A stretch of DNA of 64,000 nucleotides from DASUCS01 sp041166385 (GTDB lineage Bacteria; Actinomycetota; Acidimicrobiia; Acidimicrobiales; JACDCH01), in NCBI GenBank assembly GCA_041166385.1, contig JBEEFW010000159.1, forward strand, positions 9,142-73,141, given 5' to 3'. The position numbers and the translations under genes are program-made. Position 1 is the first letter of the stretch, and each line of letters starts with the position of its first letter. This document shows, in pieces, positions 8,933-18,473 of this stretch. The notes below the pieces were generated by a model, which had not been told where the DNA came from, ran no database searches, and saw only the letters and a list, made by a program, of their open reading frames with translations.

Positions 8933-9826
8933 ATGAACCCCTGGGCCTTCCAACCGCACCCTGAGGTGTGGTTGTTGATCGCCTCCATCGTCGGGCTCGC
9001 GGTCTACGCGGTGCGCGTGATCGGACCGAAGGTCGTGCGCGACGGCTCGCCGATCGTCACCCGACGCCAGAAGGCCTGGTTCGCACTCGCGCTCCTCCTC
9101 ATGTGGGGTGCGGCCGACTGGCCGGTGCACGACATCGGTGAGCGCTACCTGTACTTCGTGCACATGCTGCAGCACCTCGTGTTCACGATGGCCGTGGCCC
9201 CGCTGTTCCTGCTGGCGATGCCCACATGGCTGGCCCGGCTGATCGTGGGCGACGGGTGGTTCGCCGGCAACGTGGTGCGCCGGTTGTGCCGGCCGGTCGT
9301 CGCTGGTGTGCTCTTCAACGCCGCGTTCGTGTTCGTGCACTACCCGCCGACCGTGAACGCGTCGGCCACGAACGGCGCGCTGCACTTCGGACTGCACCTG
9401 CTGATCGTCTCGACGGCGTTGCTCATGTGGATGCCGGTGTGCGGTCCGCTGCCCGAGCTGCGGCTCTCGCTCCCCGCGCAGATGCTCTACCTGTTCTGCC
9501 AGTCCATCGTGCCGACGGTGCCGTCCGCGTGGCTGATCTTCGCCGAGCGTCCCGTGTACCGCGTGTACGACACCGCCTCCCGCCTCGGTGGCATCTCCGC
9601 AGTGTCCGACCAGCAAGCGGCCGGGGTGATCATGAAGCTCGGCGGCGGTTTCTTCCTGTGGTCGGTCATCTTCGTGATCTTCTTCAAGTGGTCAGCGCGT
9701 CATCAGGAAGCGGAACGCGTCGGCGTGCTCGTGTCCGAGCGCGATGTGTTGACGTGGGACGAGGTTCAGGCCGAGCTCAACGAGCTCGAACGCCGCGGTC
9801 CGGCCCCCGTCGAGCCGACGAGCTGA
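8933..9826 (+). CDS. ctaG: cytochrome c oxidase assembly protein, caa3-type CtaG family
   Basis: 297 residues with about seven membrane helices. Typical family stretches are visible: the HMLQHLVFTMAVAPLFLLAMP block (around residues 74-95) and VHYPPTVNA, with conserved His residues expected to hold copper during assembly of the CuB or CuA site. The soluble tail ends in a Glu-rich helix. The ATG at 8933 follows the subunit IV stop by 5 nt, so it belongs to the oxidase operon. This is the Bacillus caa3_CtaG family, not the Cox11 family with the same gene symbol. Confidence 0.9.
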   Translation: MNPWAFQPHPEVWLLIASIVGLAVYAVRVIGPKVVRDGSPIVTRRQKAWFALALLLMWGAADWPVHDIGERYLYFVHMLQHLVFTMAVAPLFLLAMPTWLARLIVGDGWFAGNVVRRLCRPVVAGVLFNAAFVFVHYPPTVNASATNGALHFGLHLLIVSTALLMWMPVCGPLPELRLSLPAQMLYLFCQSIVPTVPSAWLIFAERPVYRVYDTASRLGGISAVSDQQAAGVIMKLGGGFFLWSVIFVIFFKWSARHQEAERVGVLVSERDVLTWDEVQAELNELERRGPAPVEPTS

Positions 9827-9872
9827 CCCACCAACAGCCCGACACCGATACAACGCGCCAGTTCATCGCCCG

Positions 9873-11612
9873 ATGAACCTCATGGGACAGCCATCTGTAC
9901 TCTCGGCCGCTGTGAGACGGCGGTCCGGCGCGATGTTGTGCTTGCTCGCGCTCGTGTTCGCGGGCGACGCCTTCTCGCTGGGTCACGGTCAGTACCGCGT
10001 GACCAGCGGCGACCTCATCGACATCGTGCGCGCCGCCGACGCGCCGGTTCTCGGCGTCGATGCGTCACGCGCCGAGGCGCCGACGACGACGCCGCCCACC
10101 CTGCCGATCGCCGAGGCACCGGCGTGGTCCGAGCCGTCGGGTCCGGCCGACCCGCCGCCGCCTCCGCCGCCCCCGCCCCGGCCGTTGCGCGCCGCCCGAC
10201 TCGACGTCGACTTCCCCGATCCGAATGTCGTATGGGGTGGTGACCGCTGGTACGCGTTCGCCACGAACTCCGGGCCGCGCAACGTGCAGGTCTCGGCATC
10301 GACCGACCTCGTGCATTGGACCCCACCCGTCGACGCAGCGCCGACGCTGCCGCCGTGGGCGGTGCCCGGCTACACGTGGGCGCCGAGCGTCGCCAAGATC
10401 GGCGGTCAGTGGGTGATGTACGTGAGCATCCTCGGCGTGTACGGCGGCCACTGCCTCGATCGCCTCGTGGCCGTCGGGCCGGGCGGTCCGTACTCGTTCG
10501 TCGACGGCGGCCCGTTGGTGTGCGAGGAGACGGGCGGCAACGGTGCCATCGATCCGTCGGTGTCGATCATCGGTGGCGTGCCGTACCTGTACTGGAAAGC
10601 GGACGGCGCCCTCGCGCAACAGTTGTTCGGCGCCGCGTTGACGTCTGACGGCCTGGCGCTCGCCGGTCCGCCGCGGCACCTGCTGACGGCGTCGGCCGCG
10701 TGGCAGCGCACCGGGATCGAGAACCCGTCGATGATCGCGGGGTTCGGTGTCGACTGGCTCGTGTACTCGGGTGCTTATTGGGCGACGCGTCAGTACGCGA
10801 TGGGTTTCGCGCGGTGTGAGGGCCCGCTCGGGCCGTGTACGGAGGTGAGCAGCCGCGGACCATGGATCGGCACGACCGGCGGTGTCTCCGGTCCAGGCGG
10901 AGGCGACGTGTTCGTCGGTCCTTTCGGCGACCTTCACCTCGCGTATCACTCATGGTCCGGCGGGCCCGGGTACGCCGCCGGCGGGCACCGGCCGCTGCAC
11001 ATCGAGGCGATCGACCTCGACGCGAACGGACCGTCGATCGCGGATCGCGCGCCGACGGGCGCGATGGCGCCGCTGGTGATTTCGCCGGATGGCGTGACGG
11101 TGAGCGGTGAGGCGTTCGATCCCGACACGAACGGCGCCACCGACGCTGACGTGTACGTCGATGGACGAAGGGTCGTGTCGCTGGCGGCGCATCCCACGTT
11201 CAGCACGACGCTGGCGACACCCGTCGATGGACCGCACCGCGTGTGTGTCGTCGCCGTCGACGACCTCGAGCAGTCACGGCCGACGATCGGTTGCCAGGAC
11301 TTCGCGATCACGTCGAAGCCTTTCGGGGCGCTCGTCCCGTCGCCGGCATCAGGAGTGGTGGCGGGATGGGCGATCGCGCCGTCTACCACCGGTTCGATCG
11401 CGGTCGACGTCTACGTCGACGGCCGATACGTGACCAGCACGCCGGCCAACATCCCGCGCGACGACGTGGCCGGTCTGTGGCCGGCGTACGGCGCGGCTCA
11501 CGGCTTCTTCGCGTCCGTGCCGATCGTCGGCCCGGGACCGCACACGATCTGCGCGTACGGCATCGTCGACGACAACCAGCCCGCCCCGCGTCTCGGCTGC
11601 ATCTCCATCTAG
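9873..11612 (+). CDS. secreted GH43-like five-bladed propeller protein
   Basis: 579 residues: a signal peptide (hydrophobic run at about 21-32), a low-complexity linker with a run of nine prolines (about 91-100), then a glycoside hydrolase 43-type propeller (about 108-385) and a C-terminal region with two short Ig-like or lectin-like repeats containing DVYVDGR (about 430 and 512). The three expected catalytic acids are visible: the base in FPDPNVV, the pKa-tuning Asp in GAIDPSV and the acid in GIENPSM. GH43 enzymes cleave arabinan or xylan side chains; the substrate here is not known. It lies 46 nt after ctaG on the same strand but is probably an independent unit. Confidence 0.8.
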   Translation: MNLMGQPSVLSAAVRRRSGAMLCLLALVFAGDAFSLGHGQYRVTSGDLIDIVRAADAPVLGVDASRAEAPTTTPPTLPIAEAPAWSEPSGPADPPPPPPPPPRPLRAARLDVDFPDPNVVWGGDRWYAFATNSGPRNVQVSASTDLVHWTPPVDAAPTLPPWAVPGYTWAPSVAKIGGQWVMYVSILGVYGGHCLDRLVAVGPGGPYSFVDGGPLVCEETGGNGAIDPSVSIIGGVPYLYWKADGALAQQLFGAALTSDGLALAGPPRHLLTASAAWQRTGIENPSMIAGFGVDWLVYSGAYWATRQYAMGFARCEGPLGPCTEVSSRGPWIGTTGGVSGPGGGDVFVGPFGDLHLAYHSWSGGPGYAAGGHRPLHIEAIDLDANGPSIADRAPTGAMAPLVISPDGVTVSGEAFDPDTNGATDADVYVDGRRVVSLAAHPTFSTTLATPVDGPHRVCVVAVDDLEQSRPTIGCQDFAITSKPFGALVPSPASGVVAGWAIAPSTTGSIAVDVYVDGRYVTSTPANIPRDDVAGLWPAYGAAHGFFASVPIVGPGPHTICAYGIVDDNQPAPRLGCISI

Positions 11613-11640
11613 ACGAATCAGGTTCCGCGAACTCTCGGCG

Positions 11641-11668
11641 CGTTTGACGACCGGATGTGTCGCAAACG
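11641..11668. terminator. hairpin after the GH43-like gene
   Basis: CGTTTG and CAAACG arms enclose a second CGAC/GTCG stem with one bulged A, 28 nt after the GH43-like stop. It has no T-run, so it may be a weak or factor-assisted terminator. The remaining 200 nt up to the convergent ABC permease gene contain overlapping frames on both strands but nothing gene-like. Confidence 0.35.
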
Positions 11669-11871
11669 GCGCCAATAGTCGTCGACCTCGAAGTCTTGGC
11701 GCGCTTGGCGACGTTCCATGTCGCTCTGGTACCACAAAGGCGTCTCGGCGCGACCGCCCACCTCGACGGGCGCCGCCCGACGCCGTGCTCATCGCGCTGT
11801 TTCACCATGGTGACCAGCGCCGACTCTGACGAATCGGCCGCCGGCGACCCACACAGAGGTTGGAAGGAGCG

Positions 11872-12594
11872 CTACTCCCAGCGGAAGGTGCGGGCGGCGA
11901 GTGTCGGGGCGACGACGGCCCAGGCCGCGAGCACGACCCACGCTTTCGCCGGGACGGTGTGCGCGGTCGACAACGTGCCCACGAGCGCTTGGGCGAGCGC
12001 GCCCGACGGCAACAGCTCCGCCACGAATCGCACGGCGCTCGGCAGCTCGGAGAGCGGCACCACCATCCCGCCGATCAGCAACAGCACCAGGTACAGCCCG
12101 TTGGCCGCCGCCAGCGTGACCTCGCCGCGCAACGTGCCGGCCATCAACAACCCGAGCCCGCTGAACGCGACCGTGCCGAGCACGACCGCGGCGACGGCAC
12201 CGGCGCGTACCGACGGGTCCCACCCGAGGGCCATCGCCAACGCGATCAGCAGCGCGATCTGCACTACCTCGACGGCGATGATCGAGACCGTCTTCGCCGC
12301 GAGCAAGCGCGGGCGGCCGAGTGGTGTCGAGCCGAGCCGCTTGAGCACGCCGTATTGCCGTTCGAACGACGTGCCGATCGCCAGCTGCACCATGCCCGTC
12401 GACATCACAGCCAGCGCGAGCACGCCGGGCGTGAGGAAGTCGACCGAGTCGGCGAAGTCGCCCTTCGGCAGCACGTCGGCCGTCGAGAAGAACCCGAGCA
12501 ACAGCAACGGGATACCGAGGATGAGCAACAGCGACTCGCCTCGGCGCAGTGTGAGCGTGATCTCGATTCGGGTCTGCGCGGCCAGCGCCTTCAT
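11872..12594 (-). CDS. ABC-2 type transporter permease
   Basis: 240-residue membrane subunit with six helices, typical of ABC-2 exporters for drugs or lipids. The LTPGVLALAVMSTGMVQLAIG stretch is the usual core, followed by the ERQYGVLKRLGSTPL motif (coupling helix that contacts the ATPase). The start ATG at 12594 overlaps the stop of the upstream ATPase gene; the longer frame to 13152 merely runs over that gene. The substrate cannot be read from the sequence. Confidence 0.88.
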   Translation of the reverse strand: MKALAAQTRIEITLTLRRGESLLLILGIPLLLLGFFSTADVLPKGDFADSVDFLTPGVLALAVMSTGMVQLAIGTSFERQYGVLKRLGSTPLGRPRLLAAKTVSIIAVEVVQIALLIALAMALGWDPSVRAGAVAAVVLGTVAFSGLGLLMAGTLRGEVTLAAANGLYLVLLLIGGMVVPLSELPSAVRFVAELLPSGALAQALVGTLSTAHTVPAKAWVVLAAWAVVAPTLAARTFRWE

Positions 12595-13529
12595 TGGCGC
12601 GACTCCGGTCTGATGATCGGGTGCTCGCCGGTGATCGCGGTGAGCCGGAGGAAGACGTCTTCGAGGCGTTGGCGTCCGGCCCGCAGATCGGCGAGGGGAA
12701 GGTCGTGCTCCGCGAGCCACGCGGTGATCGCGGCGACGTTGTTCGGCGTCGGCGCGATCGCCACCTTGTACTCGCCGGGGCTCACCTCGTCGACGAACGC
12801 GTTCACGGCACGCCCGAGTCCGGCCGTGTCGAGATGAGGGGGGGCGCCGAAGCGGATCTCGGCGTCCTCCGACGAGCGCATCAGCTCCGCAGGTGTGCCG
12901 CTGGCCACCACCGCGCCCTTGTCGACGATCACGATGCGGTCGGCCATACGCTCGGCCTCTTCGAGGTCGTGCGTCGTCAGCAACACGGTCACACCCGTCT
13001 GCCGCAGCTCGGCGATCAGCTCGCGAATCAACTGGCGTCCGGCGACGTCCACCCCCGACGTCGGCTCGTCGAGGAAGGCCACCTCCGGCTTGCCGATCAG
13101 CGCCAGCGCCAACGACAGTCGCTGCTGCTCGCCGCCCGACAGCCGCCGCCATGTGCTGGTGCGGAGGTGCGTGAGCCCGACTCGGTCGAGTAGCAACGCG
13201 GGATCGTCGTGATCGTCGTAGTACGACGCGAAGAGCTCGAGCGCCTCCAGCGGCCTGATCCCGAGATACACACCGCCGGACTGGAGCATCACGCCGATGC
13301 GGCGCGCGAGCTCCCGGTGTCCGGCGATCGGGTCGAGCCCGAGCACGCGCACCCGTCCCGACGACGGCCGCCGGTAGCCCTCGAGTGTCTCGACCGTTGT
13401 GGTCTTGCCCGCGCCGTTCGGCCCGAGCAGCGCCAGCACCTCACCCGATTCGACGGTGAACGACACCCCGTTCAGCGCGCGGACGGCGCCGTACTGCACC
13501 CCGAGTTCGTCCACTTCGATTACGCCCAA
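12591..13529 (-). CDS. ABC transporter ATP-binding protein (ABC-2 exporter, DrrA-like)
   Basis: 312 residues. Walker A GPNGAGKTTT at about 36-45, Q-loop LQSGG, signature LSGGEQQR, Walker B VAFLDEPTSGVD and the switch His in TTHDLEEAE are all intact. The C-terminal 85 residues form the small regulatory domain common in DrrA/CcmA-type ATPases. It drives the permease that overlaps its stop by 4 nt. Divergent from serS with 45 nt between start codons, so the two promoters must overlap. Confidence 0.92.
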   Translation of the reverse strand: MGVIEVDELGVQYGAVRALNGVSFTVESGEVLALLGPNGAGKTTTVETLEGYRRPSSGRVRVLGLDPIAGHRELARRIGVMLQSGGVYLGIRPLEALELFASYYDDHDDPALLLDRVGLTHLRTSTWRRLSGGEQQRLSLALALIGKPEVAFLDEPTSGVDVAGRQLIRELIAELRQTGVTVLLTTHDLEEAERMADRIVIVDKGAVVASGTPAELMRSSEDAEIRFGAPPHLDTAGLGRAVNAFVDEVSPGEYKVAIAPTPNNVAAITAWLAEHDLPLADLRAGRQRLEDVFLRLTAITGEHPIIRPESRQ

Positions 13530-13574
13530 GGGAATGCGACCCTAGTGGTCGCGTGACCCCACTACGGTTCGCCG

Positions 13575-14876
13575 ATGCTCGACATTCGGCGCATCCGCAC
13601 CGACTTCGACGGCGTGCGCGCGGCCCTCGCCCGCCGAGGCGACGCCGCGGTCGAAGCCGACCTGCGCCGAGCCCTCGCGCTCGACGAACGCCTCCGAAAG
13701 ATCGTCGCCGAACGTGACGAACTGCGTGGCCGCGTCAACGCCCTGTCAAAGCAGGTCGGGACGTTGCGGCGCGACGGGAACACCAAGGACGCCGAGGTCC
13801 TCCAGGAGGAGAGCCGGCTGCTCGGCGAGCGCGAGAGCACGCTCGCGGCCGAGTACGACGACATCGGCACCACGCTGCGCGACACCCTCCTGCGCATCCC
13901 GAACATCCCGGCAGCGGAGGCGCCCGACGGCGCTGGTCCCGAGGACAACGTGGTGCTCGAGATCGTTGGCTTCGACCCTGAGGCGTACGGCGAGCACCAG
14001 CGGGTGCCGCACTGGGACATCGGCGCGGAGCTCGGCATTCTCGATGCCGAACGGGCCTCCAAGCTCTCGGGCTCGATGTTCGCCGTCTACCGCGGTGCCG
14101 GCGCCCGGCTACTCCGCGCGCTCACGCAACTCGCGCTCGACCGGCACACGTCGGGCGTCGGCGCGTACGAGGAGATCCGTCCGCCGACCCTGGTTCGCAC
14201 CGAGACGATGATCGCGACGGGTCAGCTCCCGAAATTCGCGGACGACGCCTACAAGGTCGAACGCGACGACCTGTGGCTGATCCCGACGGCCGAGGCGCCA
14301 CTCACGTCGATGCACCGCGACGAGGTGCTCGACGAGGCTGACTTGCCGCGCCGGTTCACCGCGTACACGCCCTGCTTCCGGCGGGAGGCCGGCTCGGCCG
14401 GCGCCGACACGCGGGGCACGCTGCGCACGCACGAGTTCGACAAGGTCGAGTTGTTTGCGTACTGCACGCCCGATCAAGCCAGCGCTGTGCACCTAGACAT
14501 GCGCGAGCGCGCCACCGACATCATCTCGGATCTGGGTCTTGCGTATCGCATCCTCGACCTCTGTACTGGCGACCTGGGCTTCTCCAGCGCGCGCACCTTC
14601 GACCTCGAGGTGTACGCGCCCGGCTGCGATCGTTGGTTGGAGGTGTCGTCGGTGTCGTGGTTCTCCGACTATCAAGCGCGCCGAGCCAACGTCCGCTACC
14701 GCCCGAATGGCGCAAAAGGCGCCGAACTGTGCCACACGTTGAACGGTTCCGCGATGGCCTGGTCGCGCATCTGGCCGGCGATCCTGGAGACCCACCGACA
14801 GCCTGACGGCTCCATCGAACTTCCGAAGGTGCTACACCCATACTTCGGAGGCGCGACCGCCATCCGCAGGGGGTAG
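13575..14876 (+). CDS. serS: serine--tRNA ligase
   Basis: Charges tRNA-Ser (and tRNA-Sec). 433 residues, full length. N-terminal tRNA-binding coiled coil (about 25-100, e.g. ELRGRVNALSKQVG), then a class II core with motif 2 PCFRREAGSAGADTRG (about 255-275) and motif 3 in the last 50 residues (NGSAMAWSRIWPAILE). The ATG at 13575 starts with the family-typical MLDIRRIR. Adjacent to the next transporter gene with only 3 nt between. Confidence 0.97.
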   Translation: MLDIRRIRTDFDGVRAALARRGDAAVEADLRRALALDERLRKIVAERDELRGRVNALSKQVGTLRRDGNTKDAEVLQEESRLLGERESTLAAEYDDIGTTLRDTLLRIPNIPAAEAPDGAGPEDNVVLEIVGFDPEAYGEHQRVPHWDIGAELGILDAERASKLSGSMFAVYRGAGARLLRALTQLALDRHTSGVGAYEEIRPPTLVRTETMIATGQLPKFADDAYKVERDDLWLIPTAEAPLTSMHRDEVLDEADLPRRFTAYTPCFRREAGSAGADTRGTLRTHEFDKVELFAYCTPDQASAVHLDMRERATDIISDLGLAYRILDLCTGDLGFSSARTFDLEVYAPGCDRWLEVSSVSWFSDYQARRANVRYRPNGAKGAELCHTLNGSAMAWSRIWPAILETHRQPDGSIELPKVLHPYFGGATAIRRG

Positions 14877-14879
14877 TCG

Positions 14880-17357
14880 GTGCAACGGTTCTGGTCCTAC
14901 GTCGCGGTGCAGCTCGGCAAGCGCGCTGGTGTGGTGTCGGTTGTCGGGCTGCTGATCACCGTCGGCCTCGGGCTCGGCATCACCAAGCTCGAGTTCGCCA
15001 CGGGCCAGGACAGCTACCTCAACAAGAGCGATCAGGTCTACAAGGACAACGTCGCGTATCAAGAGCTCTTCGGCGGCCAGGCGATGCTCACGGTGATCAC
15101 GATGTCCGAGGGTCACACCATCGACGAACTGTTCACAAAGGCCGAACGCGACCAGTTTGCGAGCCTGCACGACACCCTTGTGGCGTCTGGGAAGTACAAG
15201 GGCGTGATCACGCCGCTGAGCGTGCTCGAGTTCTCCGACAATCTCGTCAAGAGCCCCGATGGCAACCCGACCAACAGCGTGGCGGCCAAGGCCACGCTGG
15301 CGGCGAACGGGAAGGAGACGCCTGGAACGCCGGCAGCCGCGGCGCGCAATGCGGACTTCCTGGAGACGTCGACACGGTTGCTGGCGATCCCCGCCGACAA
15401 GCAGACGTTCGACAATCCCGAGTGGGTGAAGTTCCTGCTGTACGGCAACGACGGTCAAGTGCGCAAAGCGCTGCGATCGTTCATGCCCGACGACCGTCAC
15501 GCGCAAGTGATCGTGCGGTTGCTGGGCAACCAGTCGATCGACGACGAGGGGGTCGCCGCCACGGCGGTGCAGCAGGAGGCCAAGAAGCTCACGTTCGACA
15601 ACGCCTCGACCGTCACGACCGGCGCGTCGATCTTGCTGAAAGACATCAACGACTACCTGCGCGGCGGAATGCTCACGCTGGGCGGCATCGCGGTCGCGAT
15701 CATGATCGTGATCCTGTTGGTGTTCTTCAACGTGCGTTGGCGGTTGCTGCCGCTCGTCGTCATCCTCATCGGTGTCGTGTGGGCGTTCGGACTCGCCGGC
15801 TATCTCGGCATCCCTCTCACGATTGTGACCATCGCCGGACTGCCCGTGATGCTGGGTGTGGGCATCGACTACGCGATCCAGATGCACGCGCGCGTCGAAG
15901 AGGAGGTGTTGGTCGGTCGTGCTGATCACCCCATCCAGGAGACGGCGCGGAACCTGTGCCCGGCGCTGCTGGTCGTCACGTTCGACGCGATCTTCGCGTT
16001 CGCGGCACTGCGCTTTGCCAAGGTCCCGATGCTCCGAGCTTTCGGGTTGCTCCTCGCCGTCGGCATCGCCGTCATCTGTTTCGCGTCGATCATCATCCCG
16101 CTCGCCATCCTCGGCATCCGCGAGTTCAAGTCGCCGACGAGTCGCAGGGTGGAGGGTTTCGAACCCGGTTACTTGGGTCGGTTCACCGAGAAGCTCGGCA
16201 GCCTGCCGGCCGCGTCCGCGGTCCCGCTGATCATCGCCAGCATCGTGATCTTCTTCGGCGGCCTTGCCGTCGAGGACAAGCTCACGTTGCAGACCGACCC
16301 GATCGAGTGGGTCAACCAGAAGTCGCAGACGATCAAGGACATCAAGAAGCTCGACAGCGAGGTGCACTCGTCGAGCGAGATGGGCGTGTTCGCCCGCGCC
16401 GACAACGTGTTCTCCGACGAGTTCGTCGCGTTCTCGCACTCGTTCACGCACGCGACGTTGGACCAGTACGGGCCGAAGGGGTTGATCCTCACCGGGTCGA
16501 GCATCGAGACGGCCGTCGGTGATCTCATCCAGGTGCCGGGCGCCAGCGACATCCCTCCGACGGGCGCCGATGTGAAAGCGGCGTTCGACGTCGCGCCGGT
16601 CGACATCCAAGTGTCGACGGTGGCGGAAGGAGGCAAGGCGTTCAACATCGTGTTCCGCACCGGCGTGGCGTCGTTGGAGGAGCGGGCACCGATGGTGCGT
16701 GAGGTGCGCACCAACACCCATCCGCCAGCGGGCATCCGCGCCACACCTGCTGGTCTCGCGGTCGTCGGCGTCGGTCTGCTCGACAACCTCGAGGCCAACC
16801 GCATCCTGTTGACCTACCTGGCGATCGTGTTCGTGTTCCTCTTCCTCGCCGTCCGGCTGCGCTCGGTGGTGCGGTCACTGCTGTCGCTCGTGCCGGTGCT
16901 CATCGCGGTGGGTGTGGCGTCGCTCGTGGCGTGGTCGCTGAGCCTGAAGCTGAGCCCAATGACGGCGGTCGGTGGTCCGCTCGTGATCGCCGCGTGTACG
17001 GAGTTCACGTCTCTGATCCTGCTGCGCTTCATCGAGGAACGGCGCCGCGGGCTCGAACCGAAGGAAGCAGTCGACGTCGCCGCGTCGCGCACCGGCCGCG
17101 CGTTCATCGTCTCGGGCATGACCGCCATCGCCGGCGTCGCCGTGCTGTCATTCTCCTCGCTCCCGTTGCTGCGCGACTTCGGCCGCATCGTGGCGATGAA
17201 CGTGACCGTCGCGCTGCTGAGCGCGTTGGTCGTGTTGCCGCCGATGTTGGTGTGGGCCGACAAGCGCAACTGGGTGTCGCGCGGCTTGGTGAAGCCGGTG
17301 GCCGAGCCCTACATCGACACGCCGCCTCTCGGTGGCGTCGCGGCCCCAGCCGACTAG
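14880..17357 (+). CDS. RND superfamily transporter, MMPL type
   Basis: 825-residue membrane exporter with two repeats, each of one helix, a large outside domain (about 45-255 and 455-625) and five helices. The functional Asp in the fourth helix is visible in MLGVGIDYAIQM; the matching position of the second half reads AACTEFTSLILL, with Thr-Glu instead of an Asp. Family members export lipids, hopanoids or siderophores. Starts at GTG 14880, 3 nt after serS. Its stop TAG lies in the same frame as the next gene, see the opuCA entry. Confidence 0.85.
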   Translation: MQRFWSYVAVQLGKRAGVVSVVGLLITVGLGLGITKLEFATGQDSYLNKSDQVYKDNVAYQELFGGQAMLTVITMSEGHTIDELFTKAERDQFASLHDTLVASGKYKGVITPLSVLEFSDNLVKSPDGNPTNSVAAKATLAANGKETPGTPAAAARNADFLETSTRLLAIPADKQTFDNPEWVKFLLYGNDGQVRKALRSFMPDDRHAQVIVRLLGNQSIDDEGVAATAVQQEAKKLTFDNASTVTTGASILLKDINDYLRGGMLTLGGIAVAIMIVILLVFFNVRWRLLPLVVILIGVVWAFGLAGYLGIPLTIVTIAGLPVMLGVGIDYAIQMHARVEEEVLVGRADHPIQETARNLCPALLVVTFDAIFAFAALRFAKVPMLRAFGLLLAVGIAVICFASIIIPLAILGIREFKSPTSRRVEGFEPGYLGRFTEKLGSLPAASAVPLIIASIVIFFGGLAVEDKLTLQTDPIEWVNQKSQTIKDIKKLDSEVHSSSEMGVFARADNVFSDEFVAFSHSFTHATLDQYGPKGLILTGSSIETAVGDLIQVPGASDIPPTGADVKAAFDVAPVDIQVSTVAEGGKAFNIVFRTGVASLEERAPMVREVRTNTHPPAGIRATPAGLAVVGVGLLDNLEANRILLTYLAIVFVFLFLAVRLRSVVRSLLSLVPVLIAVGVASLVAWSLSLKLSPMTAVGGPLVIAACTEFTSLILLRFIEERRRGLEPKEAVDVAASRTGRAFIVSGMTAIAGVAVLSFSSLPLLRDFGRIVAMNVTVALLSALVVLPPMLVWADKRNWVSRGLVKPVAEPYIDTPPLGGVAAPAD

Positions 17358-17432
17358 ATTTCCCGCATCGCAGAAGTCGCCATTCGGCTCGAGCGCGTCT
17401 CAAAACGGTTCCCGGGTTCGCGCAACGCGGCC

Positions 17433-18473
17433 GTGAACGAGCTCAGCCTCGAGCTGCAACAGGGCGGTCTCACTGCTCTCGTCGGCCCGTCGGGGTGCGG
17501 CAAGACGACCACGCTCAAGATGATCAACCGGCTCATCGAGGCCACGAGCGGCCGGATCGAGGTGCAGGGCCGGGAGGTGCACGAGGAGCCGGTGCACGAG
17601 CTGCGCAGAGGCATTGGGTACGTGATCCAGCACACGGGCCTGTTTCCGCACCGCACCATCGCGGCCAACATCGCCACCGTTCCGTCGCTGCTGGGCTGGG
17701 ACAAGGCTCGTGTTCGTCAGCGCACGGCGGAGCTCGTCGACCTCGTAGGCCTCGATCCGGACCTGCTCTCCCGGTATCCATCCGAGCTCTCCGGCGGCCA
17801 GCAACAACGGGTGGGCGTCGCCAGAGCGCTGGCCGCCGACCCGCCGATCCTGTTGATGGACGAGCCCTACAGCGCGGTCGATCCGATCGTGCGCGCCCGG
17901 TTGCAGGACGAGCTGATCGCATTGCAGCACCGCGTGCACAAGACGATCGTCTTGGTCACGCACGACATCGATGAGGCGATCAAGTTGGCCGACTACATCG
18001 CGATCCTCAACGTCGGTGGCGTGCTCGAGCAGTTCGCGCCACCAGCGGACCTGCTCCGATCGCCGGTCAACGAGTTCGTTGCGAGCTTCCTCGGCCGTGA
18101 GCGCGCGTTGAAGCGCATGGCGCTGCTTCGTGTGCGCGACGTCGAGCTCGTGACCGGGCCGGTCGTCGAGGTCGACGCGACGCCTGACGACGCGCGGCGC
18201 GTCATGACCGAGCAACGCGTCGACTGGATCGGACTACGAGACGGCGACCGACTGCTCGGGTGGGCCTGGGCGCACGAGTTGGATGGGGTGCGTGACCTGC
18301 GCGACCTGAAGCCGGAGGCGTTCCGTGCGTGGGTCCGGCCCGACACGGCATTGCGGGAGGCGCTCGACCTCATCGTGGACTCGAGCACGCGGGTGGCCGC
18401 GGTGTTCGACGAGGAGGATCGCTATCTGGGGATGCTCACGATCGAGCAGATCGCGGACGGGATGGCGAAATGA
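17433..18473 (+). CDS. opuCA: glycine betaine/choline ABC transporter ATPase with CBS domains
   Basis: ATPase of an osmolyte importer (OpuC/ProV type). Walker A GPSGCGKTTT, LSGGQQQR, Walker B LLMDEPYSAVD and switch His THDIDEA are intact; the C-terminal 100 residues form a CBS-type osmosensing region (ALREALDLIVDSSTRV). The first ATG/GTG/TTG codon is GTG 17433, but conserved coding sequence begins earlier: reading in frame back to 17358 gives IRLERVSKRFPGSRNAA, the normal first strand and aromatic A-loop of such ATPases. No ordinary start codon exists there, only ATT 17358 (right after the upstream TAG) and ATC 17367. Real start therefore probably 17358 or 17367. Stop overlaps the permease start. 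Confidence 0.88.
   Translation: MNELSLELQQGGLTALVGPSGCGKTTTLKMINRLIEATSGRIEVQGREVHEEPVHELRRGIGYVIQHTGLFPHRTIAANIATVPSLLGWDKARVRQRTAELVDLVGLDPDLLSRYPSELSGGQQQRVGVARALAADPPILLMDEPYSAVDPIVRARLQDELIALQHRVHKTIVLVTHDIDEAIKLADYIAILNVGGVLEQFAPPADLLRSPVNEFVASFLGRERALKRMALLRVRDVELVTGPVVEVDATPDDARRVMTEQRVDWIGLRDGDRLLGWAWAHELDGVRDLRDLKPEAFRAWVRPDTALREALDLIVDSSTRVAAVFDEEDRYLGMLTIEQIADGMAK

Noticed and set aside
10150..10190. Pyrimidine/CCG repeat as a tandem repeat element
   Set aside because: It simply encodes the poly-proline linker of the secreted GH43-like protein.
14832..16721. 629-codon open frame antisense to the MMPL-type transporter gene
   Set aside because: Same low-complexity charged composition, and the plus strand encodes a clear RND protein through the whole stretch.
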